64,000 bases of DNA, taken from positions 5,053,395 through 5,117,394 of the forward strand of contig OX336345.1 in assembly GCA_946902875.1 (NCBI GenBank), in the 5' to 3' direction. This DNA comes from Nematopogon swammerdamellus. Taxonomy: Eukaryota > Arthropoda > Insecta > Lepidoptera > Adelidae. Position numbers and translations under genes: made by a program. The notes under the pieces are model-generated. The model made no database searches, had not been told where the DNA came from, and saw only the letters and a list, made by a program, of their open reading frames with translations. Each line of letters starts with the position of its first letter. Positions within the stretch are counted from its first letter, which is position 1. Positions 31,901 through 42,912 of this stretch are shown here, piece by piece.

Positions 31901-32856
31901 CACAAAACTAAATCTAAACATCCCAATTATGTGAACTCTAAATGTAATGCTATAATTACATTAGTGTCTGTAATAATGGTGCAAATGCAATGCAACCTAA
32001 AAGTCCAGACAGAATGAAGAATCCGGACGGAAAGCCTATTTGTTTTCAATTGTCTGTCAGTCCATCTGTTTTCAGAATACAATAAGATTAATTACTCTTG
32101 TCTATTAAACAATGAAGTTATAGTTTCTTAATACGATAGTAAAAAAAAAAATTGGTTGTCTGTAAAGTCGGTTTACGGACGATAGTTTTACGTGATAACG
32201 TCATAAAGAAACACAGCTATAAGAATTGTACAATCGTACATTTGTCGATTTCTAGCCTCGATTACCGTACGATACGGCAATTACCGTACGTTTGGCAACA
32301 CTGCCGCTTGGGCCGAGGACGTTTCCATGGTAACTTTGAATATCAACGTGAATATCAACGTGACTATCAACGTGACACGCTTTCGTACGTGCTGCCCGTG
32401 TTCATCAATTTATAAGACGTTATCTCGTCAAAAAATCGTATTTCTATTTCTCATTATTATTTATGTACGTATCTCTATAGGTGAGTGTTAAAAACTTTCT
32501 TTGAGACAAATACTCGTAAATATTCTATAAGTCAAAAACAAGAAGCTGTACTTGTCCGGACAAATTCGGGCGTATGGTGACCGTAGACAGAGGCGACGAC
32601 GAGTCCTGTTGGCGATTTGTCTCGACGACAGCTCAACGAATTCGCTAATTTGTCATCGTTCATTTTTACTTTGGCTCCGGGCACTAAATTATATACTATA
32701 TATATGTAGTATATATATACTAGCGCCTCGGGCGTGATGGAGTGATTACAGCCGGTAAATAAGATTGCTTTCCTAATTTCTGATTGTCTCATCGTACCTC
32801 ATCACAAAATATTATGTTCTCAGCTTTTTTTCAAGGTTTTATTTTTATGTCTCCGT
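31901..32856. other. No confident gene; 12-bp triplication
   Basis: Three tandem copies of a 12-bp unit (ATATCAACGTGA, last with C) at about 32340-32375, shortly after GGCAACACTGCCGC and a balanced-composition stretch. An 86-codon minus frame at 32532-32792 has no known motif. Confidence 0.35.
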
Positions 32857-33034
32857 ACCCCGTACGGAAGCCTATTAATTACTAATCCTACAGTCTTTCT
32901 GTCCGTCCGTCCGTCCGATGACTGTATCTTTGAAACCGTAATAGCTAGTCGGCTTAAATATCATAGAATATATTGTGTTATTTTGCCGGATATAACAACA
33001 AATAAAAAAAGTAAAAATACGTTTTCATAACTAA
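32857..33034 (+). repeat. Family L repeat, 5' part
   Basis: CCGTACCCCGTACGGAAGCC, a GTCCGTCCGTCCGTCC run, ACCGTAATAGCTAGTCGG and ATATAACAACAAATAAAAAA, then cut at about 33034 where a LINE tail begins. Confidence 0.7.
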
Positions 33035-33035
33035 A

Positions 33036-34250
33036 TTCAGATTCAGATTTCAGATTTCAGATTTATTTATTCATCTTTGGACACAATAGGTGCCTCTCAG
33101 ATAAGTCAATCAAACAAACAAAACATGGTATAAATGAGACAAAATACAACAATACAAAAACAAAGCATACAATTCTTAAAAAAGTTACAGGTTCAACAAA
33201 CAAAAATAACATAACATAAAATCAATTAAATACTTAAAGTAACAGTGAATCAATATTTTTTTTTTTAGTATATTAAAATATTAACATTAATACAAAATTA
33301 TTTATATGTGTCATTAAGGAATTCATCTATCGAGTAGTGAGAGTTTTTCATTAATAATTCTTTGATTCTGAATTGGAAACAATTGTCACTATACTTTGAA
33401 AATGCAAGTGGAAGCTTGTTATAGAACTTAACGCTCTGGCACAGGAAACTTTTATGTACTCTAGCCAATCGCGAGTAGACGGGCCTAATCTGATTTCTAT
33501 TTCTGGTATTATGGGCATGAAAGTCGCCATTTGATGGAGTTTTATTTATATTCTTACGTGCATATAGAAGGTTTTGGCGAATATATTCGTCTGCTAGAGT
33601 CAAAATACCGAGTTGGCCAAATACATCTCTGCAGGACTCCCTCGGTTTCATACCCGTTACTGCACGAATAGCCCGTTTTTGCAGTCTGAATATTCTATGT
33701 CTGGTAGCACAATTTCCCCAAAACATTAACCCATAAGACATGACACTGTGAAAATATGCGAAGTATACTATCTTCGCTGTGGAGGACCCACACAGTTGCC
33801 GAATCCTGCGTATGGCAAATATTGAGGAGTTTAGTTTCTTTGCAATATTTTCAGTATGTTTGTCCCATTTTAGTTTTTCATCCAAAGTTAGGCCTACAAA
33901 CTTTACATTTGGGACTCTTGCAAGTTTATTATCTCCCACTTTGATATCACATGAATCTGTATTGCTTTTCTGAGAGAATCAGCTCATATACTTTGTCTTT
34001 TCTACGTTGAGCACTAATTGATTAGTTTGGAACCAGTTGTGAGCCTTGGACAAAGCATTGTTGAGTATGTGAGGCGTAGGTTCATGTGATTTTGCTTCAA
34101 AGAGAATTGATGTATCGTCTGCAAACAGAACGATATCTGCCACATGAGATGGGACATAATCTGGCAAGTCATTAACGTAAATGAGAAAAAGCAGCGGTCC
34201 GAGGATGGATCCCTGGGGGACGCCACAAGTAACATTTATGGGTTCTGACC
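33036..34250 (-). pseudogene. LINE reverse transcriptase fragment with one internal stop
   Basis: From about 34250 down to 33298 the minus strand keeps one frame through the reverse transcriptase palm: NVTCGVPQGSILGPLLFLIY near 34220-34160, then ADIVLFADDTSILF near 34140-34095 (the catalytic A-D-D box), the thumb (KFVGLTLDEKLKWDKH) and a C-terminal FLCQSVKFYNKLPLAFSKYS. The only interruption is a TGA at 33979-33981, just after KYMS. The start is a 5' truncation inside the palm, so endonuclease and fingers are missing. The 3' UTR runs to an (ATCTGAA)n tail at 33036-33070. The tail type and the pattern of the palm fit CR1/L2/Jockey-like LINEs, but I cannot choose between them. Mild decay suggests a young copy. 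Confidence 0.85.
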
Positions 34251-35868
34251 TTACTTCACTAATTCATAGGTATGTTCATAATTTTTTTCTATCCAGCAAA
34301 GTTAATCAAATCTTGTTATTAAAAAGCTATCGATCTGCGCTGATAGATAAAGTTTTACATACTCGTTTATTAAAACTAAATCTGTCAGGTAAGTAATATT
34401 GGCGGTACACTTCTTGAAAATCGAGTCAGACGTAGTCTCACCTTAAAACACAGTTTATAGTCAGAATCACCTGGAAATAGTGATCAAATCCCAGTATTTA
34501 CTCGGATCACATGCAAAGGAAACTTACTTGCTAAAACATACTGTGTCTAGACATCGTGGTCTAGACTAGTCATTTGACACCTTGAAGTGCTACATTCGAT
34601 TCTAAGCTCAAGGCAACTTTTATAATGATTAATTTTACAAAGGATTTCGTAGATAACAAATACGTGTCAGTTCGCTGGTAATCGTGAATACTTTCGTTTC
34701 AATCTATTTACCTACTCCTTTTGTTCATTTGACGGAGACCGATGTTTATTTATTGTCAATATTTTATTTTAAGGCCGCAAAGTAAGGCCGTGACAAACGC
34801 CAACGACCTTGAGCATTCGGGAATTTCAAATTCTAAATTATTTTAGTTTATGTACCTACCACTTTTTATAAACCTCTAAATAGACTATAGATGAAAACTA
34901 AAATAAAAATAGGTAGTTACGTAAGAAAAGATATGTAGATAGGTGCATTTAGGTACGAATGATGGTTAATTACGTCGATAATTTCGTGTAGGCGTTGTTT
35001 GTTTTTTATTTTTATCTCCTGTCGTGGTTACAATAATAAAATTTCAACAAGCCAGTTTTCTCAGTGCTTTGTCAGAATACCTAATGGGTACCTACTATCG
35101 CTGTGTGACCTTGCATTATCGGTATTGTAAAGTTGTAATTTCTTAAGTTCTTACATTTTTTTTAATTCATATTTTTTTATAGTAATTATACTCATTATTT
35201 AAAAAAAATCACAAACCACATTGTTGGTAAGGAAAAAAAAAATTAATTTTTATTTTTATAAGGTATTTTTTTTTATTTTCTCAACGTGTCAGTTTTGGAC
35301 TTTCTTTGCCGCACTTTTTGCATGTTTTCGCGTATTTGGCGTTTATCACGGCCTTAAACTGATTTGGTACTTTTTTTATTTAAAATATATCACGAAAGTA
35401 TCTATCTAGGTATCATATTTTCGTTTCTTTCACATAGAGACATTTATGCAAATTAAAGTATTGAATGCACTCCCTACTGTTCAATACGCATACTTTGATC
35501 AAAATGTATTAGCAAAATTAATCTATGGGGAGCAGAAAGAGGATGCGCGGAGTTTTTTCTTCGGTCTGAATATAAATACATACAAATAGCTTCTGGGTTT
35601 TAATAAGGCGAGGGTAAGCCGAATATTAGACTAATATCAGGAGTGCAAACCGATGTCCGCCCCCCCGTCTATACAAAAATGCAACAAGGAAATAGTGAAT
35701 TTAGTTTTTTGGTGTGCTCACCCAAGGGTTTGGATGAAAGGAAAGAATAGGCTAGCTAGCCTCTATCTTTTTAAAAAAATTTATTTGTTAAACTCCTGAA
35801 TAAATAAAGTAGGTAGTTTTAATTTGCATTTCAGTGGTTTATTGTTAAAAAAAATTCGGATTTCCTCG
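34251..35868. other. No recognised gene or repeat
   Basis: AT-rich throughout, with long A and T runs near 35150-35280. No open frame over 70 codons. Confidence 0.45.
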
Positions 35869-35990
35869 CGGTTGTCTCGCAGCTACGTGGCTCAACGTTT
35901 CGGGCGATACGAAACGTCGAGCCGACTAGCCCGGAGTTGACCGTGAGTAAAATTGTAAAATCTTTATACAATACAATACAATTCAGTTTA
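35869..35990 (+). repeat. Short dispersed repeat with CGAAACGTCGAGCC core
   Basis: GCTCAACGTTTCGGGCGATA, CGAAACGTCGAGCCGACTAG and GACCGTGAGTAAAATTGTAA: second copy of the repeat at 9.55 kb, here with a clear GCTCAACGTTTCG/CGAAACGTCGAGC inverted pair. Confidence 0.55.
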
Positions 35991-36061
35991 TCTGTAAGTA
36001 AAATAACAAAGTTACACTAAAATTTGTCTTGAACTTACATCAACTTTAATAATAAAATGAA

Positions 36062-36168
36062 GGGAAGCACTGACAAGGCACCTAGTTCACCCGGTGTTAT
36101 GGGCTGACATCACGGATGTTGTAGGTGATGGCGCAAACCGTGACAGTTTTCATAAAAAAAAACATTTA
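36062..36168 (+). repeat. Family A 3' part
   Basis: GGGAAGCACTGACAAGGCAC, CGGTGTTATGGGCTGACATC, GTTGTAGGTGATGGCGCAAA and an A-tail. Confidence 0.7.
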
Positions 36169-36291
36169 ACAATCACGATAATTAAACCACCATTTAAATG
36201 TACGTTTTAGACAAACAATTGTGACATGTGTGCTTACTTCACGATTTAGAAATTTGGATTATTTAATACCGATTAAGATTTTTGACATTAA

Positions 36292-36427
36292 GGCCCAATT
36301 GCGCCAACACGAATTTAGAGTTAAGTAGCGAGTTATGGATTTAAACGCGGTTCCCACAGTCAACGGGTACTAGCTTAACGAGTTAAACTGGTTTATATCG
36401 TTAAATTCGTGTTGGTGCAAGTGGGCC
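36292..36427. mobile_element. Harbinger-like MITE, copy 1
   Basis: Ends GGCCCAATTGCGCCAACACG and, reversed, GGCCCACTTGCACCAACACG, with TAA repeated immediately outside (36289-36291, 36428-36430). A 3-bp TAA duplication with GGC-type termini fits PIF/Harbinger. 136 bp, non-coding. Copy 2 is at 39.96 kb. Confidence 0.8.
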
Positions 36428-36430
36428 TAA

Positions 36431-37005
36431 ATCTTTTGCAAAAATTTGCATTGGATCTCGGATCCACTGAATATAATTTCCTAAAATATTCTCATTAAAA
36501 CACGCAATTTTGGTTTTTATTTGTTTCATTTTCTTTCTATATTTAAAGAAGTTTTTATCTTTTTAAAATATTTATGAAGTTTAACTAGTAGGTAGTAGTT
36601 TGTATTTGAAATAATAACATATAAAAAAATTTAGAAATAACCATTTAAAATATGAAATTGTTAATTTTGTCATCGTCACTGATTGGAGCTGTGATCACGT
36701 AAAAACTAAAAATGTTGATAATTTAATAAAACACTTCACGCTCGCATATGCAATGATTTTTCATTATCCACTCTATGACAACGCAACTGACAAAACATAT
36801 CACATCACCCCCAGGCATAATAAAGTTAATATTAAAATATTGCATCCAGCCCATGCATTTTTAGGGTATCTTACAAAAATGGTAAAAAAGGAACTATTAT
36901 GTGTTTCTTCGTCCGTCTGTCTGTCTGTATGTCACAGTACCTTAACTTCTAAACGGTAAGTCCTAGAAAATTTAACATTTATATGAAAATAAATTATTTT
37001 ACAAC
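36431..37005. other. No recognised gene
   Basis: AT-rich. A GTCCGTCTGTCTGTCTGT run at 36910 suggests the head of a family L or Helitron-like repeat but the rest is lost. Confidence 0.35.
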
Positions 37006-37007
37006 AA

Positions 37008-37115
37008 CGGTCGCTCGAGTTCCTGAGGCAGCGTATCAGTGTTGCCATCCAGCGAGGTAGCGGGCGCTAGCATCCTCGGAACCATGCCCATAGCGCCCCG
37101 GAGGAAAGTAATTTG
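37008..37115 (+). pseudogene. Retroelement C-terminal fragment, second copy
   Basis: The frame EFLRQRISVAIQRGSG ends in a stop, and a shifted frame continues GASILGTMPIAPRRK, matching 29.56 kb ([19 protein letters not shown]). One frameshift lies between the two halves. Confidence 0.45.
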
Positions 37116-37364
37116 TTTTTCTTTATAAGTTTAATACATTTTAGATAGGTCTTTTTATTTCTTTCTTTATTTTAATTCTTTTATTTTCATGAATACTTTT
37201 TATTGTGAAACATTCCAGAAGTTAAACTTGTTTTAATAATGTCGATAATTAAATACCTAAGTTAAAACAAAAGTAAAAACTATTTAAAAAGAATGTATAC
37301 TTATCCTTATGTAAGTCATTTAGGACCAGTTCGAAATCCTAAGATAATGTTATGTATGATACTC

Positions 37365-37425
37365 GTATGATTGACTGATACGTAACCCTCAGCGCGCGAG
37401 TCTAACTCACACTTGACCGTTTTTT
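37365..37425 (+). repeat. Family L 3' end
   Basis: GATACGTAACCCTCAGCGCG, CGAGTCTAACTCACACTTGA and CCGTTTTTTT. Confidence 0.65.
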
Positions 37426-37911
37426 TTATGAGCGAGTACTGAGGCAAAACATTGACTTTTTTTATGGACGTATGAAATAAGACCCCACAAATAACGTTTC
37501 TTAGTTCTATGCGCTATTATTTTTTTGTGTTGTGGGTGGGGTGGTTCAATAAGGTGTTCTAAATACTTGAAGGGTGCAAACTTCATACAACAATTTGCTA
37601 AAATGTTGTATGGAGCTTTCGTCAGTAATCTGAATGAATGAATGAATGAATGAATTGTATTTATTAATTTAAGAAAACATGGAGTACTGAAAGAGAGTAA
37701 AGAGACTTTACCTTGTTTTACTTACGTTAAAATGTGTAATATTTTTTTAATTTTAGAATTAAAACAATAATTATTTTATTTAAAATAATATTTTCTTACA
37801 ACGGAAATCGAAAATTGGATTTTTTTTAATATTGTTTCATAAACTAAGCATGGAATTATGTTTTGTACCAATACATATATACCAACAACAATTTTTTTCT
37901 GAAAAATTAAT

Positions 37912-38190
37912 ATCATACATACCGCACGCTGTATCCCGACAATCGAGGTAAGCAGATTAATCGGTGTTATGCTGCAAGTACTCTTGTAAATTACAGCACA
38001 ACACCGACCACCACGTTCAGCAATGTATTAGGACAAGATAACTATCAAGCAGCAAGTAAGGCACGGAGACCTGCTGTATGACTCTGTGGAAGAACCGTAC
38101 CAAGGTTGCTAGCGTATCGCCCTTTAGCACGTCACCTTGTCCTTATCCCTTAGTTAACTTAGAGTTGCAGTGGGGCTGGTACAAAATTAA
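37912..38190 (-). repeat. Family B SINE-like repeat
   Basis: CATACCGCACGCTGTATCCC, GACAATCGAGGTAAGCAG, TTACAGCACAACACCGACCA, CAAGCAGCAAGTAAGGCACG and GTCCTTATCCCTTAGTTAAC, ending GCAGTGGGGCTGGTAC. It is uninterrupted and so shows what the 22.1-22.7 kb copy looked like before insertion. Confidence 0.8.
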
Positions 38191-38576
38191 TATCATGCTG
38201 TACTTATAGCATAGATAACGAATCTCTTTATCCGTGGGGATACATTTCATTAAAGCAATTACGCTTCGATTGCTTGACAATTTACTAATGAGAGTGCCAA
38301 CTTGCCTGTTACCCGGCTATCAGATCGTGGCTGAATGAATTTACGCGGCGCACTTAGCTGTTTCGTTCTATTAGCGGGGGTAATTAAAATGTTGCATTCA
38401 TTTGAAGAAAAGAAGTTTTACCATGCCCTTTCAGGGGTAAAGGCAGACGGAGCTATAATGTATAATAATATACTAAGCTATATATTATGTTATAGCAAGC
38501 TACCACAGATGGTAGCTATGCTATAATATGTATTTTTGCACTCGGTAGCTCTGCGGTCGTCCTACCGTAATACGTG

Positions 38577-39491
38577 GGGCACACTAAAAGTTTCCGGAAT
38601 TAATAAGAATAAAATACTATTAAAGGTAAAAAATGAATTTATTGTTTCTCAAAATATTCTCCCTTTGCGTAAATGCACTTTTTCATACGATTAAACCAAT
38701 TTTGAAAACTTTTGTGCCACTCCTCCGTGGTGACCTCAGAAACGTGTTTTTCATATTCTTCGACAGCCTCTTCTGGTGATGAAAATCGTTGACCGCGTAA
38801 TTGGTTCTTAATTTTTGGGAACAGAAAAAAGTCACAAGGTGCCGTCACCTGTTACTATGTCCCACACCAAATTTGAAGCGCCTTTGTTGAATCTGGTAAG
38901 CATGGCATTGCACCAAGTGACGCGGTGCGTTTTTGAGCCTCGGTCAAATTGTGTGGGATCCACCGCGAGCACAGCTTTCTCACACCCAAATGTTTGTGTA
39001 GGATTGATTGTATTTGACTCATGCCTATGTCTAAGGATGCCCGAATCTCATGGTAGGTCACATGCCTGTCTGTTTCGATCATACGGCGCACAGCATCGTT
39101 GTTTTTGTTGTTCACAGCGGTGAACGGGCGACCATTGCGAGATTCGTCACTGAGATTGACACGACCGCGCTTGAATTCTGCAAACCAGCAATAAATAGTC
39201 GTCTTGCATGGTGCTTCATCGCCAAAAGCAGATTGAAGCCGAGCGAGGCTCTGATGAGCTGTCAAATTACACTTAAAATCGTAGAAAATCATACTACGAA
39301 AATTTTCCCGGGTTAAATTTATGTTAATGTAGACACGCAATTTTTAAAATGGCGCCACAATGGAAAAACAATTGACAGTCAGATGAAACAAACTGCATTC
39401 TACAGCCAAAGAGTTCCATTTTCAAATGTTGTAATTACTTTTTAAATATTATTTATGTAAGTGGCCAATTCCGGAAACTTTTAGTGTGCCC
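38577..39491 (-). mobile_element. Mariner element with internal deletion
   Basis: Inverted ends of 25 bp match perfectly (GGGCACACTAAAAGTTTCCG at 38577 and its complement ending at 39491). TA follows the right end (39492-39493); the left has TG where TA is expected. The element is 915 bp, about 380 bp shorter than a usual 1.3-kb mariner, and the missing part is in the catalytic domain. It cannot encode an active transposase, but intact ends mean it could once have been moved in trans. Confidence 0.9.
38639..39340 (-). pseudogene. Mariner transposase remnant
   Basis: N-terminal part (39290 down to about 38960): two helix-turn-helix regions with TTIYCWFAEFKRGRVNLSDE and VTYHEIRASLDIGMSQIQSI, then the linker CSRWIPHNLTEAQK, all mariner hallmarks (W-x-P-H-x-L). 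After AQK a frameshift moves the frame to WCNAMLTRFNKGASNLVWDI and then VTGD, the first catalytic aspartate. The sequence jumps directly to APCDFFLFPKIKNQLRGQRF, holding the third aspartate of the D,D34D triad. The second aspartate (H-D-N block) and about 125 residues are deleted. The C-terminus down to 38639 is intact in one frame. Confidence 0.9.
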
Positions 39492-39624
39492 TATGTATAT
39501 TGTGCTGTATCTGTGCACATATTTTGATGACGTAATAAAATGTAATAATATGTTATAGCTGCGTCTGTGGTCACTCAAAGATTACTTTAGAAAATATATC
39601 TTAATATGCCTTGCTATGATTTAT

Positions 39625-39839
39625 ATCCTTACCTTTAATAAAATCCAACGTCTGCGTTCTGTCTGTATGTCTGTCCGCTTATAACACGAGAACCACTGAA
39701 CCGATTATAATTTTAAAAAATCAACGGATAGCTTGGTTCTTCCCATCAATTTATAGGCTACTTTTCATCACGTTAAATGGCTTAAGAGGTTAGCAGAGAA
39801 GTCAAATATGAGAGCGGGCGGAGCCGCGGGCACAGCTAG
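39625..39839 (+). mobile_element. Helitron-like family D, full copy
   Basis: Starts TTACCTTTAATAAAATCCAA, then CTGTCTGTATGTCTGTCCGC, GAACCACTGAACCGATTATA and ATAGGCTACTTTTCATCACG, and ends with a GC hairpin and CTAGT (GGGCGGAGCCGCGGGCACAG, then CTAGT). The hairpin plus CTAGT terminus without inverted ends is the Helitron pattern. Other copies at 61.5 and 61.75 kb lack this 3' end. Confidence 0.7.
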
Positions 39840-39956
39840 TACATAATATATAGCGAAAGGAACTTCGTTTTAACCGGGTGTGCCACGACACATCTCGTCT
39901 TTTTATTTATTCTTATTTCTAACCAATAAATACTTCGGCAAGATATCTCTGTCTAA

Positions 39957-40091
39957 GGCCCACTTGCACCAACACAAATTTAATATATAAACCAGTTTAA
40001 CTCGTTAAACTAGCACCCCTTGTACGTGTGAACCGCGTTTAAATCCATAACTCGCTACTTAACTTTAAACTCGTGTTGGTGCAAGTGAGCC
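39957..40091. mobile_element. Harbinger-like MITE, copy 2
   Basis: Ends GGCCCACTTGCACCAACACA and, reversed, GGCTCACTTGCACCAACACG, with TAA on both sides (39954-39956, 40092-40094). The interior is inverted relative to copy 1 (AACTCGCTACTTAACTTTAA versus AGTTAAGTAGCGAGTTATGG). Confidence 0.85.
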
Positions 40092-40382
40092 TAACAATGG
40101 CAATTTCTTTTAAATAACGCCTCACTTAAATTTATCTCCGCAAACTGCCTGTAACAAAAGTGAAATTTCAACATTTCTAACAGTTTGGTTTATCTCCAGT
40201 TAGATAGGTGGAGCCACAAATTGTCCCGCGGGAGAATTATTTTGCTAAAACAGGCAAAAAATACTTTGTCCTCACACAAGCCGCCACATTACCATTCACA
40301 GATATGCATCTACACTCTCTCTCTCCTCTCAACTCAACTTGTGTATTTCGACAGGAATTTAATGAAAAACTCTATTCATATC

Positions 40383-40676
40383 ATATCAATACTAATAATA
40401 AATCTTTAAGGGATGGTCATGGTGTAAGTTAATTGTTTTGTGAGATATTGCGTTTGTAGACTCTATGTATCATACTAAAACTAAATTGACGATTTTTAGA
40501 AATATTTTCTGTATGTATCTATGTTCCTCAATAACTCTTAAACGGATCATCCGAATTTGATGAAACGTAGTGCAAGCAACTATATGTGACACGGAATAGA
40601 CTGACATAAGAAAATAAAATTCAGTTCCGGTTACGATATGATGTGGTTCTCATACAAACCGACTAGCAAAAGCTAG
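40383..40676 (+). mobile_element. Helitron-like family C, full copy
   Basis: ATACTAATAATAAATCTTTA, ACTAAATTGACGATTTTTAG, ATTCAGTTCCGGTTACGATA, ending AGCAAAAGCTAGT. It shares every block with the copy at 46.24 kb but is shorter before the terminus. Confidence 0.7.
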
Positions 40677-40904
40677 TAAAAAATAAATGTTTGAACGAAG
40701 AACAAAACGTGACTACTATTCTAAAATAATACATTTACACAAAAGAAGATGGTTCTGAAAAAAAAACAACATTTCTGAACACTGTTTTTTTTGTAAAATA
40801 ATTATTTTATAAACGTAATAATTATTTTGTTAAAATAACATTAATCGTCATTAATGTTCATCTTCTCCGAGTAGGCATCCTTTCAAATACCACCCCTAGT
40901 AAGG

Positions 40905-41072
40905 TTGCCTGGAAGAAATAACTAAAAGTGATAAGTCCACCTTTGCACGCTATTGTTCTCTTGTTTCTGTGTGAATTATTGTAAATTTCTGTTGCTCTTC
41001 TGTATGTTATCTTCTGCTTTCTGTATCTTTGTTAGTGTCTTTGTGTGCAATAAAGTATTTATATTCTATTCT
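40905..41072 (+). mobile_element. LINE 3' end
   Basis: GGTTGCCTGGAAGAAATAAC, GATAAGTCCACCTTTGCACG, GTGTGCAATAAAGTATTTAT and a (TTCTA)n tail. Same family as 19.96 and 44.82 kb (both reversed). Confidence 0.65.
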
Positions 41073-41084
41073 GTAGCATATCTT

Positions 41085-41760
41085 TTTTATGGAAACTGAC
41101 ACGATTAGCTACATCACCTACAACACCGGTGATGTCAGCCCAAACAGCTCGGTGAACTAGGTGCTATGTCATTGCTTCCCTTTGGTCGTGCCGACTACAC
41201 TGAACTGTACGAAAACACGAACTCATATCCGCTTTGACCTACCTTTCATTCATTGCGGTGGTAGTAGTATTTAACCAGGGCGGTTTAAGATGAGACGGAA
41301 GTTAGCTTTCTCCATACAAAATCATCTTTCGGGGTTTAATGTTTTTTTTACCCCCCTGAACCTTATCCGACTTTTACAATTCTTATTTTTTGTTGTAATA
41401 AGAACAGTCGAATCCGCGTTCTTGTTTTTATATTTAAAGTTTTTTTTTCATAAAAAAATCTAAAGTGATAGATAACTCAATAAAGCTTAATGAACTTCAT
41501 GACTAATGATATATATTATATTAATACAAAATATTTTTTTTTTTGGTTCGAAATAAAAATGTTTAGCTCCGGTGTTGTATATTTAATCTAAACAAAAACG
41601 ACAAAGAAAAGAACGTAGATTGGACTGTCCTTAAGACAAGAAAAACAAATAGTAAAAATCGGATAAGGTTTAGGGGGCTAGAAAACATAAATGCCGAAAG
41701 ACGATTTTGTATGGAGAAAGTTAACTTCCGTATCGTCTTAAACCCTACCACCTAGTAAGG
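41085..41760 (-). repeat. Family A SINE-like repeat, interrupted at TTAA
   Basis: TTATGGAAACTGACACGATT to CATTGCGGTGGTAG and GGGCGGTTTAA, then a 449-bp insertion, then TTAAACCCTACCACCTAG. The missing bases of the family consensus (GGTTAAACCC) are restored if one TTAA copy and the insertion are removed. Confidence 0.85.
41289..41737. mobile_element. piggyBac-like MITE nested in family A
   Basis: TTAA at 41285-41288 and 41738-41741 flank 47-bp inverted ends (GATGAGACGGAAGTTAGCTT left; the right end reversed reads GACGATACGGAAGTTAACTT), both running into TCTCCATACAAAATC. A TTAA duplication is diagnostic of piggyBac-type insertion. The interior is AT-rich with no transposase. Confidence 0.85.
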
Positions 41761-42233
41761 TAAGTAAGGAATCTGCCTCAAAGCCTTATAGGGCCGACCG
41801 AAGTATAGTTATGTTACTAAACTCCAGTGGAGTTTCATGTAGCAGATAAAAGCCACGATCCTATGACACATTACTCATATTGAGGGGCAAGTGCGGGGGC
41901 GACTGGGGGAGGCGCTAAAGATATTGAGGAAAGGGCATTAAGATTTCAGAACGGTGTACTTTGCTCAGCTTCACCCCTTGTTTTAACTTTATGGTTTACT
42001 TTTTATGGATATATATTTTTTGAATATTTTTGTTGCCCAAAATAACATTGTAGATATTTTTAACCCAATAGAAGATGGATTGGACACTTTTTATAAAGCA
42101 ATAAACAATATCGTCCGGTACGTATGCATGTATATATATTTATATATTTTTTTATGTAATCCGGTATGGATGGCTTGAGTAAATTTGTTTAAGTAATTCA
42201 CAATAGATTGTACCGAAACATATACCTTTTTTT
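41761..42233. other. No recognised gene
   Basis: A short echo of the 16.1/29.0-kb repeat end (TTATGTAATCCGGTATGGAT) at 42155; otherwise unrecognised. Confidence 0.35.
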
Positions 42234-42362
42234 TATTGACAGCGCGAGATATGGCGCCGACCCACCCATAAGGTGTCTAACGACGCCCATGAACATTCGG
42301 TCGTATGCGGGGGTTGCGAATGCCACGCCGGCCTGACAGGTGCCCATTCACGCCCCTCTTGA
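42234..42362 (-). pseudogene. LINE C-terminus and 3' UTR fragment
   Basis: The minus strand reads FKRGVNGHLSGRRGIRNPRI then RPNVHGRR and a stop, the same C-terminus as at 56.7-56.83 kb (FKRGVNGHLSGRHGIRNPRI). The 3' UTR (GGTGGGTCGGCGCCATA) follows, with a 3' A-tail seen as T run at 42234. Truncated to about 28 codons. Confidence 0.65.
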
Positions 42363-42912
42363 ATATATAATACAGTATACCTATATCATAAATATATAAA
42401 TATTGGTATAAAATGTATATAGGTATCCATATGTTATAAATATTAACGATAGTTACTCCCACTAGATTAGTCAGATGAAGATAAATAGTATTTTGAACCC
42501 ACTGAAAGCATTCCGAGCGGAAATCGAATCCGGACTCTGCTCCATTTCACCGAATCAACAAGCCCGAAAATTCCTCCGATTCCCCGCTCGCCTTACGAAT
42601 CCTACAAAGGCGTACACTCGCGCAACTCAATCTTCTGTATTTATGTATCTTTATTTAAAGTTATTTATACTTTATTGAAAAAACCTTAAAACTAATGAAA
42701 TTAAGACACAATTTCTACCTGTAAATGTAAACGAAAGTGAAACCTCAAACAGATTTAAGTAAATGGAACGAAAGAAAACTCCGATAAAGCGAGAAAAATA
42801 CCAAACCAAAAAAATCGATTTACTTCAGAAACGCGTAGAGCTTAGAATTTCTTACCTATATTGAAAAGAAAGGAAGAAAGAAAAGTATGATTTATTGTAA
42901 TTATACCTATAT
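42363..42912. other. No recognised gene
   Basis: AT-rich. A 67-codon ATG frame (42475-42678) has no motif. Confidence 0.35.
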
